Notes under the pieces: model-generated
Told to the model about the DNA's origin: nothing
The model's input: the letters and a program-made list of their open reading frames with translations, nothing else
Databases searched by the model: none
NCBI RefSeq assembly: GCF_019613795.1
Contig: NZ_CP080429.1
Location: forward strand, 1,083,501-1,147,500
Direction of reading: 5' to 3'
DNA: 64,000 nucleotides
DNA from: Flavobacterium litorale
GTDB lineage: Bacteria > Bacteroidota > Bacteroidia > Flavobacteriales > Flavobacteriaceae
In this document: positions 57,168 to 64,000 of the stretch, piece by piece
Numbering within the stretch: position 1 is the stretch's first letter
Layout: each line of letters begins with the position of its first letter
Position numbers and translations under genes: made by a program

Positions 57168-58325
57168 TTATTTAATAACTTTAATCTCGGTACCATCCTC
57201 TACAGCGTTTGCACCTCCAGTTATTACCTTGTCTCCTTTTTTAAGCCCCGATTTAATTTCTACGTAAGCCCCAGAGGTATATCCTGTTTTTACTTCGTTT
57301 TCTTTTGCTATAACCTCGTCTTTACTGCCTGCAACAGTGTATACTACAAGGCGTCCGTTACTTCTTTGCTGAATTATATTTTCGGGTACTAGTAAAGCAT
57401 CTTCGCTCGTATAGTCTTCTATTTTAAGTATGGCTACTTGGTTAGGGCGTAGTAATTTTTCTGGGTTAGGTACGGCTACCTCTATACCAAAGCTCCTGTT
57501 GCTTGGGTTTATAAAGTTGCTTATTTGGCGTACTTTACCGTTGTAGGTTTTGCCTAACGAGCTTATAAATACCTCTACGCTGGCACCTAGCTTTACCTGC
57601 TCGGTGTACGACTCTGGGATGTTGGCACTAACATACATATCGTTAAGGCTTACAATACGGAATAGGTCTTCCCCTAGGCCTACTACTTTTCCTCTTTCAG
57701 TCATTACCTCATCTATAGTTCCAGAAAACGGTGCGCGTACTGTTGTTTTAGCTAATTGCGATTGCAGTTGTGCTACTACTTTTTGTTGGCTTGCTAAGTT
57801 GGTTTCTGCCTCTAGGTACTGTATTTCGGAACCTATTTTTTGATCCCAAAGGCGTTTTTGTCTGTCGAATGTGGTTTGCGCTAACGAAAGTTGTGCTTGT
57901 GCTTGTGCTACTTGCGAGCTAAGCCCTCCGTCATCTATAGTAGCTAAAACTTGTCCTTTAGTTACTTTTTGTCCTGCTTTTACATTAAGCTGGTTTAATA
58001 TCCCCGACATTTCTGGGTATATAATGATGTTCTGTTTAGTATCGATATTACCTTGTATCTCGATGTAGTGTGTAAAAGCGGTATCCTTTACAATCATCGA
58101 CTCTACTAGTAGTAATTTTTTATTAGGGTCTATTTCTTCAATAGCTTCATCAAGACGTGCAAGGTCGGCTGCTAGCTTTTCGTATTCCGTATGCACAATT
58201 TTGCGCGACTCTTTCATTTTTTCGAGGTCTTTAGATTCTATTGCCTCATCAACGTTAACTTTTTCGTTACCGCCACATGAAATTAAAAGGAGCGAAAGGG
58301 CAGTTATATATACTATGTTTTTCAT
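57168..58325 (-). CDS. RND efflux periplasmic adaptor (membrane fusion) lipoprotein
   Basis: A 385-residue adaptor linking pump and outer-membrane channel. Lipoprotein signal ends LLLISC (Cys17). Seen: helical hairpin (about 120-190), lipoyl halves around GQKVTKGQVLATIDDGGL and VRAPFSGTIDEV, beta-barrel, and membrane-proximal domain ending GLKKGDKVITGGANAV. It follows the TolC gene by 18 bp. Confidence 0.95.
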   Translation of the reverse strand: MKNIVYITALSLLLISCGGNEKVNVDEAIESKDLEKMKESRKIVHTEYEKLAADLARLDEAIEEIDPNKKLLLVESMIVKDTAFTHYIEIQGNIDTKQNIIIYPEMSGILNQLNVKAGQKVTKGQVLATIDDGGLSSQVAQAQAQLSLAQTTFDRQKRLWDQKIGSEIQYLEAETNLASQQKVVAQLQSQLAKTTVRAPFSGTIDEVMTERGKVVGLGEDLFRIVSLNDMYVSANIPESYTEQVKLGASVEVFISSLGKTYNGKVRQISNFINPSNRSFGIEVAVPNPEKLLRPNQVAILKIEDYTSEDALLVPENIIQQRSNGRLVVYTVAGSKDEVIAKENEVKTGYTSGAYVEIKSGLKKGDKVITGGANAVEDGTEIKVIK

Positions 58326-58343
58326 TTGTATTGTATTTAATAA

Positions 58344-59717
58344 TTATTGTGCGGTTAGTTTTTGTAAGGCTGCTTTTGTATTTATTACGTTTACCATAGC
58401 TTGCAGGTAATTTTGTTGCGATGCATACAACTGCCTTTGGGCTTCGGATAGCTCGAAACTTGACGAAAGCCCTTCGCGGAACTTTATTTGTTGTTTATTC
58501 TCAATACGTTCTGCAAGGCGCATGTTGTTTTTAGAGGTTGTATATTCCTCTACACTATACTCGTATTCGCTTTTGGCTTGTTCGTATTGTAGTTTTAGGT
58601 TTTGCTCTAGCTCTGTAAGCTCTGTTTTAGCTTGTTCCAGTTTAATTTTAGCTTGTTGTGTACGGGCACTACGTGCAAAACTGCTAAAAATTGGAATGTT
58701 AAGGTTTACTGATAAGTACGAGTAATCCAACCATTGTTGTTGGCTGTTAAAAAAGTCGAAATCGTTATTAAAACCATTATACCCAAATGCCAAACTGGTA
58801 GATAGGGTAGGTAACGCTTTACTCTTTTCGTTCATTACCTCCAGCCTTCTTTGCTCTTGGTTGTTCATGCCCATTCGGTAATCAACATTCGATTTTACAT
58901 TGAACTCTGTACCAGTAATAGCAAGGTCAAGATTTTCTCTAGTTAAGTCCTCTAGTTTATCGGTAACCACTAAATCATCGTCCAAATTAATACCCAATAC
59001 TAATTTTAGCATGTTCAGGGTAATTTTTTCCAACCTTTTTGCATTGTTTAACGAGCTAACGGTAGAGGCTAAGGTTATGGATATTTGCTCTACATCTTCC
59101 TCTTCGGCAAAACCACTTTTAAAACTTTCGTTGGTTTCAAACTTGTTTTTCTCTAGTGTAGCCTTGTTTTTCTCCAGTATACTAATGTTCTCTTGTGTAA
59201 GCAACACATTACCGTAAGCATTAATTACCTGTTCGGTTATTTCGATATCTGTTTTTTCCTTTGATATCTTATAAAAATCCAAGAATGTTTTTGCTGCTTT
59301 TACACCTACTATATAGCTACCGTCAAAAATTAGCTGATCCAACTTGGCACTTGCTGTTGCTGTGTGTCTTGTAGAAAAGGCTATAGCTGTAAACTCTCCT
59401 GGAGTACCACCAAATATTTCTGATGGGATTACAGATTGTTGTATGGTAAAATTATTTTGGTAGTTACCGCTAGCACTTATTTGTGGTAGCCCTACTGCAA
59501 TGGTTTCCCATTTCTTTTTGTACGATGCCTGTACATCGCGCTCAGAGTTAATTATTGTGTAATTGTACTCCATAGCGTGTTGCACGGCTTCCTGTAGGCT
59601 ATAACTATAGCTGTTTGGTTGTTCTTGCGCTTGCATTTGGGGGGCAAACAAACAAACCAGTAGCAAACTTAGTCCTTTTAAAAAGTTACCTACAAATGGA
59701 CTTTGGTTTTGATTCAT
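58344..59717 (-). CDS. TolC-family outer-membrane efflux protein
   Basis: A 457-residue channel. Signal peptide ends MQA-Q near residue 30. Two OEP-type halves: SLQEAVQHAMEYNYTI in the first and NLNIPIFSSFARSARTQQAK in the second, with long alpha-helices for the periplasmic barrel. Second gene of the operon, after tetR. Confidence 0.94.
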   Translation of the reverse strand: MNQNQSPFVGNFLKGLSLLLVCLFAPQMQAQEQPNSYSYSLQEAVQHAMEYNYTIINSERDVQASYKKKWETIAVGLPQISASGNYQNNFTIQQSVIPSEIFGGTPGEFTAIAFSTRHTATASAKLDQLIFDGSYIVGVKAAKTFLDFYKISKEKTDIEITEQVINAYGNVLLTQENISILEKNKATLEKNKFETNESFKSGFAEEEDVEQISITLASTVSSLNNAKRLEKITLNMLKLVLGINLDDDLVVTDKLEDLTRENLDLAITGTEFNVKSNVDYRMGMNNQEQRRLEVMNEKSKALPTLSTSLAFGYNGFNNDFDFFNSQQQWLDYSYLSVNLNIPIFSSFARSARTQQAKIKLEQAKTELTELEQNLKLQYEQAKSEYEYSVEEYTTSKNNMRLAERIENKQQIKFREGLSSSFELSEAQRQLYASQQNYLQAMVNVINTKAALQKLTAQ

Positions 59718-59747
59718 AGAAGTTGTTATTAATTAAATTTGATTGAT

Positions 59748-60344
59748 TTATTGTTTAAAAAGGGTATTCATTATAATTTCTTTACGCTCTGCCAGTAAAG
59801 CCGAATATTGCGCCGTGGTGCATCCTAAGGATTGCTCAATTAATGGTCGCATGGAAATTGGAAAGCATGTTAACGATATCATGTTTAATAGGAATTGCTC
59901 GGGGCGCATCTTCATTATATTGCCTTTTTCCATCTCTAATGCTATTTCCAAATAAAACTTATCCAGTACACGCTCCATAACCTCAGGGTCTTTAGAGTAA
60001 TGGCAATTTTGGTTCATTTGGGTAACCATATAAATTTCTAGGTAAGGGTACTTTTCCGATTGCTCGAAATACATATCCAAGTACCCCGATATTTTTTCTT
60101 TAAAAGGAATATCCAACGACATGATGTTGTCTGTAAAAGCTACTTCTTCCTCTCGCGCTTCATCGAAAATAATCTGGAACAGGTTGTCTCTGGAACGGAA
60201 ATAATAATTTATAAGTGTTCTGTTTACACCTGCTTTATCGGCAATCTCTTGAGTAGTAGCATTGTAAAGTCCTTCGCCAAAAAACATTCTTTTGGCGGTG
60301 TTCTTTATTAATTGCTCAGTATCTATATCTTTTTTATCTGACAT
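59748..60344 (-). CDS. TetR-family repressor heading the efflux operon
   Basis: A 198-residue regulator. The N-terminal HTH is TQEIADKAGVNRTLINYYF (about 27-45); the rest is an alpha-helical ligand-binding domain. It is first in the operon, with the pump parts behind it, so it very likely represses its own transcript and is released by a pump substrate. The palindrome TTGACA-N4-TGTCAA at 60364-60379 lies just before its start. Confidence 0.92.
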   Translation of the reverse strand: MSDKKDIDTEQLIKNTAKRMFFGEGLYNATTQEIADKAGVNRTLINYYFRSRDNLFQIIFDEAREEEVAFTDNIMSLDIPFKEKISGYLDMYFEQSEKYPYLEIYMVTQMNQNCHYSKDPEVMERVLDKFYLEIALEMEKGNIMKMRPEQFLLNMISLTCFPISMRPLIEQSLGCTTAQYSALLAERKEIIMNTLFKQ

Positions 60345-60363
60345 TATTGTTTAACTATTTTGT

Positions 60364-60379
60364 TTGACATTTTTGTCAA
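60364..60379. promoter_or_regulatory. Palindrome at the efflux-operon start site
   Basis: TTGACA-TTTT-TGTCAA, perfect 6-bp arms. It lies between the minus-strand TACATTTG -7 box (60382-60389) and the tetR ATG, over the expected transcription start, where a TetR dimer would block initiation. Confidence 0.7.
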
Positions 60380-60381
60380 TG

Positions 60382-60389
60382 CAAATGTA
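60382..60389 (-). promoter_or_regulatory. Candidate -7 box of the RND operon
   Basis: TACATTTG on minus, exact TAnnTTTG, 37 nt before the tetR ATG. Confidence 0.6.
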
Positions 60390-60420
60390 ATTCATTTTTT
60401 AGTATACTTGTTATATAGTA

Positions 60421-61035
60421 CTATGTTAATGTTTTGTTATGGTTTTTAATACTTTCCTCAAGTACCGTTAAGCCCTTTGGAGTTGCAATCCCTCTAATAT
60501 GGTACTCCAAAAACTGGCGGGTAAGCTCGCTCATACTAAACATTGTTTTCGGGAATATATCCTCGTCCTTAACGCCTGTAAGCCCCGTAAAATAAATGCG
60601 TGATATGAATTCGATGTTAATATCCTCGCGGAATAAGCCGTTAGTAATACCTTTTTGTAAATTTTCTTGCATACAATTTTTCATCTTTTCAAATTGCTTT
60701 CCCCGTAGCGACGAGTAAATTTTTGGAAAAAACTTTTGCAATTGGTAATGTGGCGATGAGGTTTCGTTATTAAGATGCTCCATTATAAAATTTCGGATTG
60801 TAAAAACCTCTTCTATGGAGTTTTTACTCGTTTGTCTTATGGCATCAATACCACACGAAATAGTGTCAAATACATTCATGGTTGTTGCTTCTACTAATTC
60901 ATGTTTGTTAGAAAAATGCTGGTATATCGTCTTTTTAGAAATTCCCAACTCATTAGCAATGTCATCCATTGTTACGCTTTTAAAACCAAGCGTCATAAAC
61001 ATCTCTGTTGCCTTTTCAATAATCAATTCTCTCAT
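60421..61035 (-). CDS. Second TetR-family regulator
   Basis: A 204-residue regulator from ATG 61035 (MRELIIEKATEMF); the frame opens further up at 61098, but a promoter sits there. HTH: TMDDIANELGISKKTIYQHF (about 23-42). It ends 77 bp before the efflux tetR. It may act on the pump operon as well as itself. A 28-bp inverted repeat covers its promoter. It differs clearly from the first TetR in sequence. Confidence 0.92.
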   Translation of the reverse strand: MRELIIEKATEMFMTLGFKSVTMDDIANELGISKKTIYQHFSNKHELVEATTMNVFDTISCGIDAIRQTSKNSIEEVFTIRNFIMEHLNNETSSPHYQLQKFFPKIYSSLRGKQFEKMKNCMQENLQKGITNGLFREDINIEFISRIYFTGLTGVKDEDIFPKTMFSMSELTRQFLEYHIRGIATPKGLTVLEESIKNHNKTLT

Positions 61036-61056
61036 AAAAACAGTCTTACTTCGGTA

Positions 61057-61086
61057 CAAATATAGGATGGAAACTTTTAATACCAA
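61057..61086 (-). promoter_or_regulatory. Promoter of the second tetR gene
   Basis: On minus: TTG (61084-61086), 19-nt spacer, TATATTTG (61057-61064). Full consensus, 22 nt before ATG 61035. It lies inside the longer open frame, which supports the inner start. Confidence 0.75.
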
Positions 61087-61096
61087 AAAAGTTTCC
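61069..61096. promoter_or_regulatory. Inverted-repeat operator over the second tetR promoter
   Basis: GGAAACTTTT and AAAAGTTTCC are perfect 10-bp arms with an 8-bp spacer. They lie between and over the -33 and -7 elements, so binding would shut the promoter. This fits autorepression by a TetR dimer. Confidence 0.8.
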
Positions 61097-61177
61097 AAAG
61101 TTTTTTATTCAATTTTCTATGCTTTTGCATATTGCTTTTGCAAGCGGAAAGGTTTATTTTAGCAAAAAAAATAGCCG

Positions 61178-62152
61178 ATGCATGCCATAGCGCACTACCA
61201 GCAAATAATACAAGAGTATTTTACCAACCTATCATTACAGCAAGAGCCCATAAATTTATACAAGCCCATACAATACATATTATCTATTGGTGGAAAGCGT
61301 ATGCGACCTGTGCTTACCCTTATGGCTACAGAGGTTTTTAATACCGATTGTAAAAAAGCACTACCCGCTGCTGTAGCAGTAGAGATGTTTCATAACTTTT
61401 CGTTAGTACACGACGATATTATGGACGATGCGCCGCTGCGTAGGGGTAATAAAACGGTACACGAAAAGTGGGATGTAAATACAGCAATACTGTCGGGCGA
61501 TGCGATGCTAATTTTGGCATACCAGTATTTTGAAGGCTATGAACCTGCAATATTTAGAGATTTGGCAAAACTATTTAGCAAAACGGCTTTAGAAGTTTGC
61601 GAGGGGCAGCAATGGGATGTTGATTTTGAAAGTCGGCACGATGTAACCCTACCCGAATATATTAAGATGATAGGCAACAAAACAGCCGTACTGGTAGGCG
61701 CATCTATGAAAATGGGGGGCATTGTGGCCCAAACAACCCCAGAAAATTGCGATTTGATATACGATTTTGGGTTTAACCTCGGTTTAGCATTCCAATTGCA
61801 AGACGATTACCTGGATGCCTTTGGCGACCCCGAAACGTTTGGTAAGCAGGTAGGAGGGGACATTATAGAGAATAAGAAAACGTACTTGTACCTTAAAGCC
61901 CTGCAACATTGTAACGCATACCAAAAAGAACGTTTACTACAATGGTTTGCTGTACAGCCTGAAGATACTGCGGAAAAAGTAGCTGATGTTAAAGATTTGT
62001 TTAAGGCTACAGGAGCCGATACTGCTACTAAAGCGGCTATAGCAGATTATACGCAAAGGGCTTTTGCTACACTAGAAAAACTGGATATTGACCCCGATAA
62101 AAAACTGATGCTAGAGCAGTTTGGACAAGTGCTTATGCAACGAAAAGTGTGA
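61178..62152 (+). CDS. Polyprenyl diphosphate synthase
   Basis: A 324-residue trans-prenyltransferase that extends allylic diphosphates with IPP. The two aspartate-rich motifs are DDIMDD (within LVHDDIMDDAPLRRG) and DDYLD (within LAFQLQDDYLDAFGD); GGKRMRP binds IPP. Length and the residues before the first motif suggest long or medium chains, such as the menaquinone side chain or geranylgeranyl diphosphate, but chain length cannot be fixed. The next gene starts on its stop codon. Confidence 0.94.
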   Translation: MHAIAHYQQIIQEYFTNLSLQQEPINLYKPIQYILSIGGKRMRPVLTLMATEVFNTDCKKALPAAVAVEMFHNFSLVHDDIMDDAPLRRGNKTVHEKWDVNTAILSGDAMLILAYQYFEGYEPAIFRDLAKLFSKTALEVCEGQQWDVDFESRHDVTLPEYIKMIGNKTAVLVGASMKMGGIVAQTTPENCDLIYDFGFNLGLAFQLQDDYLDAFGDPETFGKQVGGDIIENKKTYLYLKALQHCNAYQKERLLQWFAVQPEDTAEKVADVKDLFKATGADTATKAAIADYTQRAFATLEKLDIDPDKKLMLEQFGQVLMQRKV

Positions 62153-62502
62153 TGTATATACCACTTGCAAATACCGATTTATTACTGAGCCAAGCGCAAA
62201 AAGAGCAGTTGTATAGTAAACTTATAGAACAGCTTAATAAAGATTTTACTTTGGCGAATGAGCTATTGGATTTTAAAACCGATATAACTCCTATAGAATT
62301 GAAGCTTGGGCTTCGCGAAAAGATATATACGCTAATACAACATAAGTTTGCCGAGTATTTAAACCTCCTTTACATTATAGATGTACCTGAGCGCGAAATA
62401 AAAGCACTAAGTGGCGGAGATATAATGGAGCTTAGCGAGCAAGTAGCGTTTTTAATATTAAAACGGGAATGGCAAAAGGTTTGGTTTAGGAATAGGTATT
62501 AA
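62152..62502 (+). CDS. Small conserved cytoplasmic protein
   Basis: A 116-residue acidic, helical protein without signal or membrane helix. ATG 62152 overlaps the stop of the prenyltransferase gene (TGATG), so the two are translationally coupled; GTG 62149 is one codon earlier. No family was recognised. Coupling suggests a role with the prenyltransferase, but this is inference. Confidence 0.75.
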   Translation: MYIPLANTDLLLSQAQKEQLYSKLIEQLNKDFTLANELLDFKTDITPIELKLGLREKIYTLIQHKFAEYLNLLYIIDVPEREIKALSGGDIMELSEQVAFLILKREWQKVWFRNRY

Positions 62503-62528
62503 CAGACAGTTGGACTTATACTCGCTGT

Positions 62529-62602
62529 TGTCATTCCGACGAAGGAAGGAATCTTTGAACTGGTTTTACAGATTGCTTCGTCATGCTTCCTCGCAATGAC
62601 GG
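62529..62602. repeat. Dispersed TGTCATTCCGACGAAGGA-type repeat
   Basis: TGTCATTCCGACGAAGGAAG through GATTGCTTCG to GCAATGACGG. The ends (GTCATT and AATGAC) are inverted. Sequences of this form are scattered through the intergenic DNA of many bacteria. It fills the gap between two convergent genes, 26 nt after one stop and 14 nt from the other. G+C is clearly higher than around it. Confidence 0.75.
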
Positions 62603-62615
62603 GGGCTAATAATTG

Positions 62616-63161
62616 TCAAAAAAACACGCGTATAAAAGGCATAAAAGCATCGCTATATACCCTATCTCGTTCTCGAAACAAAACGTTATACCGAATACCA
62701 ATGGTAACGTTACCTGTATTGTATCCTGCACCTAAAAATAAGGCGGTATTCCAAAAATCACGGTCACGAAGCAGTGTATTATTATCATCAAACACATTAT
62801 CGTCGTAATTGAGGTTAACACGGAGTTGCTCTACTTCGGCAGATAATTGTACTTCGGGTATGGGGCTAAATATTCCTATAACAGACATGCCGTAGATGTA
62901 CGACTCGTAAAAATCGTCAAAATTAACATAACTACCTTGCAGCCCAACACCCACACCCACATACGCATTAACTTGGTATAGCGCACTAGGGGCAATCAAA
63001 ATATCGGTATAATCCCTGCCAAATGCTACCCCTGCTGTGCCACCAAAACGTACCCTGCTCCAAAAGTCACTATCCTGTTGCGCATTCGTAGTTGTACAAC
63101 ACAATATAGTTGATACTATTAGGGTACATTTTGTTAAAAAATTGAAAAAGCCTATTTTCAT
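62616..63161 (-). CDS. Outer-membrane beta-barrel protein of unknown role
   Basis: A 181-residue exported protein with signal peptide ending TNA-Q near residue 28 and alternating hydrophobic strands (VGVGLQGSYV, ALFLGAGYNTGN), ending in aromatic FIRVFF as barrel proteins do. Small OmpW/porin-like barrels look alike, so no function is assigned. It is divergent from sucA. Confidence 0.8.
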   Translation of the reverse strand: MKIGFFNFLTKCTLIVSTILCCTTTNAQQDSDFWSRVRFGGTAGVAFGRDYTDILIAPSALYQVNAYVGVGVGLQGSYVNFDDFYESYIYGMSVIGIFSPIPEVQLSAEVEQLRVNLNYDDNVFDDNNTLLRDRDFWNTALFLGAGYNTGNVTIGIRYNVLFRERDRVYSDAFMPFIRVFF

Positions 63162-63232
63162 ATCAATTGTTTAGTGCATAATTACTAATCATAAATATAT
63201 TAAAAAGAAGTAAAGATTAATTACAATTGTTG

Positions 63233-63240
63233 TACTTTTG
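63233..63240 (+). promoter_or_regulatory. Candidate -7 box of sucA
   Basis: TACTTTTG, exact TAnnTTTG, 39 nt before ATG 63280. Confidence 0.55.
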
Positions 63241-63279
63241 TCTAAAATTTTTCAACCAAAAGGTCATAAAGACATAAGT

Positions 63280-64000
63280 ATGGACAGGTTTTCCTTTTTA
63301 AACGCAGCACATACTGCTTTTTTCGCAGATTTATACGAACAATACATAGAAAATCCCGATAGTGTAGAGCCAAGCTGGAGAAGCTTTTTTCAAGGTTTTG
63401 ATTTTGCAAACGAGTATGGCTCCGAAAACGATATAGCAACCACTACATCAAACCAAGCGGCAGCGCAACAAACAATTTCTGACCTTCCTGATCGATTACA
63501 GAAAGAATTTAGAGTACTAAATCTTATTGAAGGCTACAGAACGCGTGGGCATCTCTTTACAGAGACCAACCCCGTACGCGAACGCCGAAACTATTCGCCA
63601 ACGATAGAGCTGGAGGATTTCGGATTATCAAAAAGTGATCTTACTACCGTATTTGAAGCAGGTAAAGAAGTAGGGCTTGAGCAGGCTACATTAGAGCAAA
63701 TACTAAACTACCTTAAAAACGTATACCGTACTCACACAGGTATTGAGTACATGTACATCCGTAACCCTAAAGTTAGGAAATGGATACAAAATAGGCTTTC
63801 GGCTAACGAAAATCAACCAAAAATTGATGCAGAGCAGCAAAAACAAATATTAGAAAAGTTAAACGAAGCAGTTTCTTTCGAAAACTTTTTACATACCAAA
63901 TATGTAGGTCAAAAACGTTTCTCGTTAGAAGGTGGCGAATCGTTAATACCAGCTATAGATGCCCTTATTGAGGCAGCAGCCGAGAAAGGCGTAGAGCAAT
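63280..64000 (+). CDS. sucA: 2-oxoglutarate dehydrogenase E1 component, 3'-truncated by the window edge
   Basis: Thiamine-diphosphate enzyme of the TCA cycle that decarboxylates 2-oxoglutarate. The first 240 codons are open from ATG 63280 to the window end. Seen: N-terminal FLNAAHTAFFADLYEQY and WRSFFQGF, the RVLNLIEGYRTRGH block, YMYIRNPKVRKW, and KYVGQKRFSLEGGESLIPA, all typical of SucA. About 670 residues, including the cofactor-binding parts, lie outside. sucB usually follows. Confidence 0.96.
   Translation, partial: MDRFSFLNAAHTAFFADLYEQYIENPDSVEPSWRSFFQGFDFANEYGSENDIATTTSNQAAAQQTISDLPDRLQKEFRVLNLIEGYRTRGHLFTETNPVRERRNYSPTIELEDFGLSKSDLTTVFEAGKEVGLEQATLEQILNYLKNVYRTHTGIEYMYIRNPKVRKWIQNRLSANENQPKIDAEQQKQILEKLNEAVSFENFLHTKYVGQKRFSLEGGESLIPAIDALIEAAAEKGVEQ

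Overview
The window reads as chromosomal DNA of a member of the Bacteroidota, most likely a Flavobacteriaceae bacterium close to Flavobacterium. This rests on low G+C, promoters with a TAnnTTTG -7 box, almost no Shine-Dalgarno sites, three proteins with type IX secretion system (T9SS) C-terminal sorting domains, a PorP/SprF plus PorE-like pair, and a complex I whose NuoG lacks the molybdopterin-like half. Nearly all of it is core genome. No CRISPR array, prophage, plasmid origin or intact insertion sequence was seen.

Layout: 1-2650 holds the end of methionyl-tRNA synthetase (metG) and a chloramphenicol-acetyltransferase-like gene. 2650-8150 holds a graveyard of decayed T9SS gene ends, a 1405-aa secreted beta-helix protein, and a long AT-rich gap with a 20-bp tandem repeat. 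8152-13744 (minus) holds a TPR/membrane/LuxR-HTH regulator, recX, and an OmpA/PorE-like lipid-independent envelope protein paired with PorP/SprF. 13971-17638 (minus) holds bioB, a vitamin-K-dependent gamma-carboxylase-like membrane protein, and ribF. 17909-24109 holds two paralogous T9SS reprolysin-type metalloproteases flanking a small lipoprotein gene. 24206-26733 holds pth, rplY, prs and tRNA-Leu(CAA). 27162-31444 holds an unknown membrane-anchored protein and a three-gene biotin-dependent acyl-CoA carboxylase operon. 31572-34601 is a solitary single-chain type IIG restriction-modification enzyme with a mosaic specificity region.

34658-47840 (minus) is the complete 14-gene NADH:quinone oxidoreductase operon, nuoA to nuoN, with two short AT-rich repeat elements between genes. 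48138-53537 holds a cold-shock protein, aspS, a lipoprotein, two tandem thioredoxin-like proteins and a MORN-repeat protein. 53664-61035 (minus) is a TetR-led tripartite RND efflux operon plus a second TetR gene. Both TetR promoters overlap clear palindromes. 61178-64000 holds a polyprenyl diphosphate synthase, a small conserved protein, a dispersed repeat, an outer-membrane barrel and the start of sucA.

Functional links: complex I, polyprenyl synthase (quinone side chain), sucA, ribF (FMN/FAD) and bioB with the biotin-dependent carboxylase form a respiratory and central-carbon core. The T9SS cargo, PorP/PorE pair, RND pump and barrel proteins form the envelope part. Most worth following up are the gamma-carboxylase homologue with an apparently conserved catalytic lysine, the domain-swapped restriction enzyme, the T9SS gene relics, and the palindromic operators of the two TetR genes.
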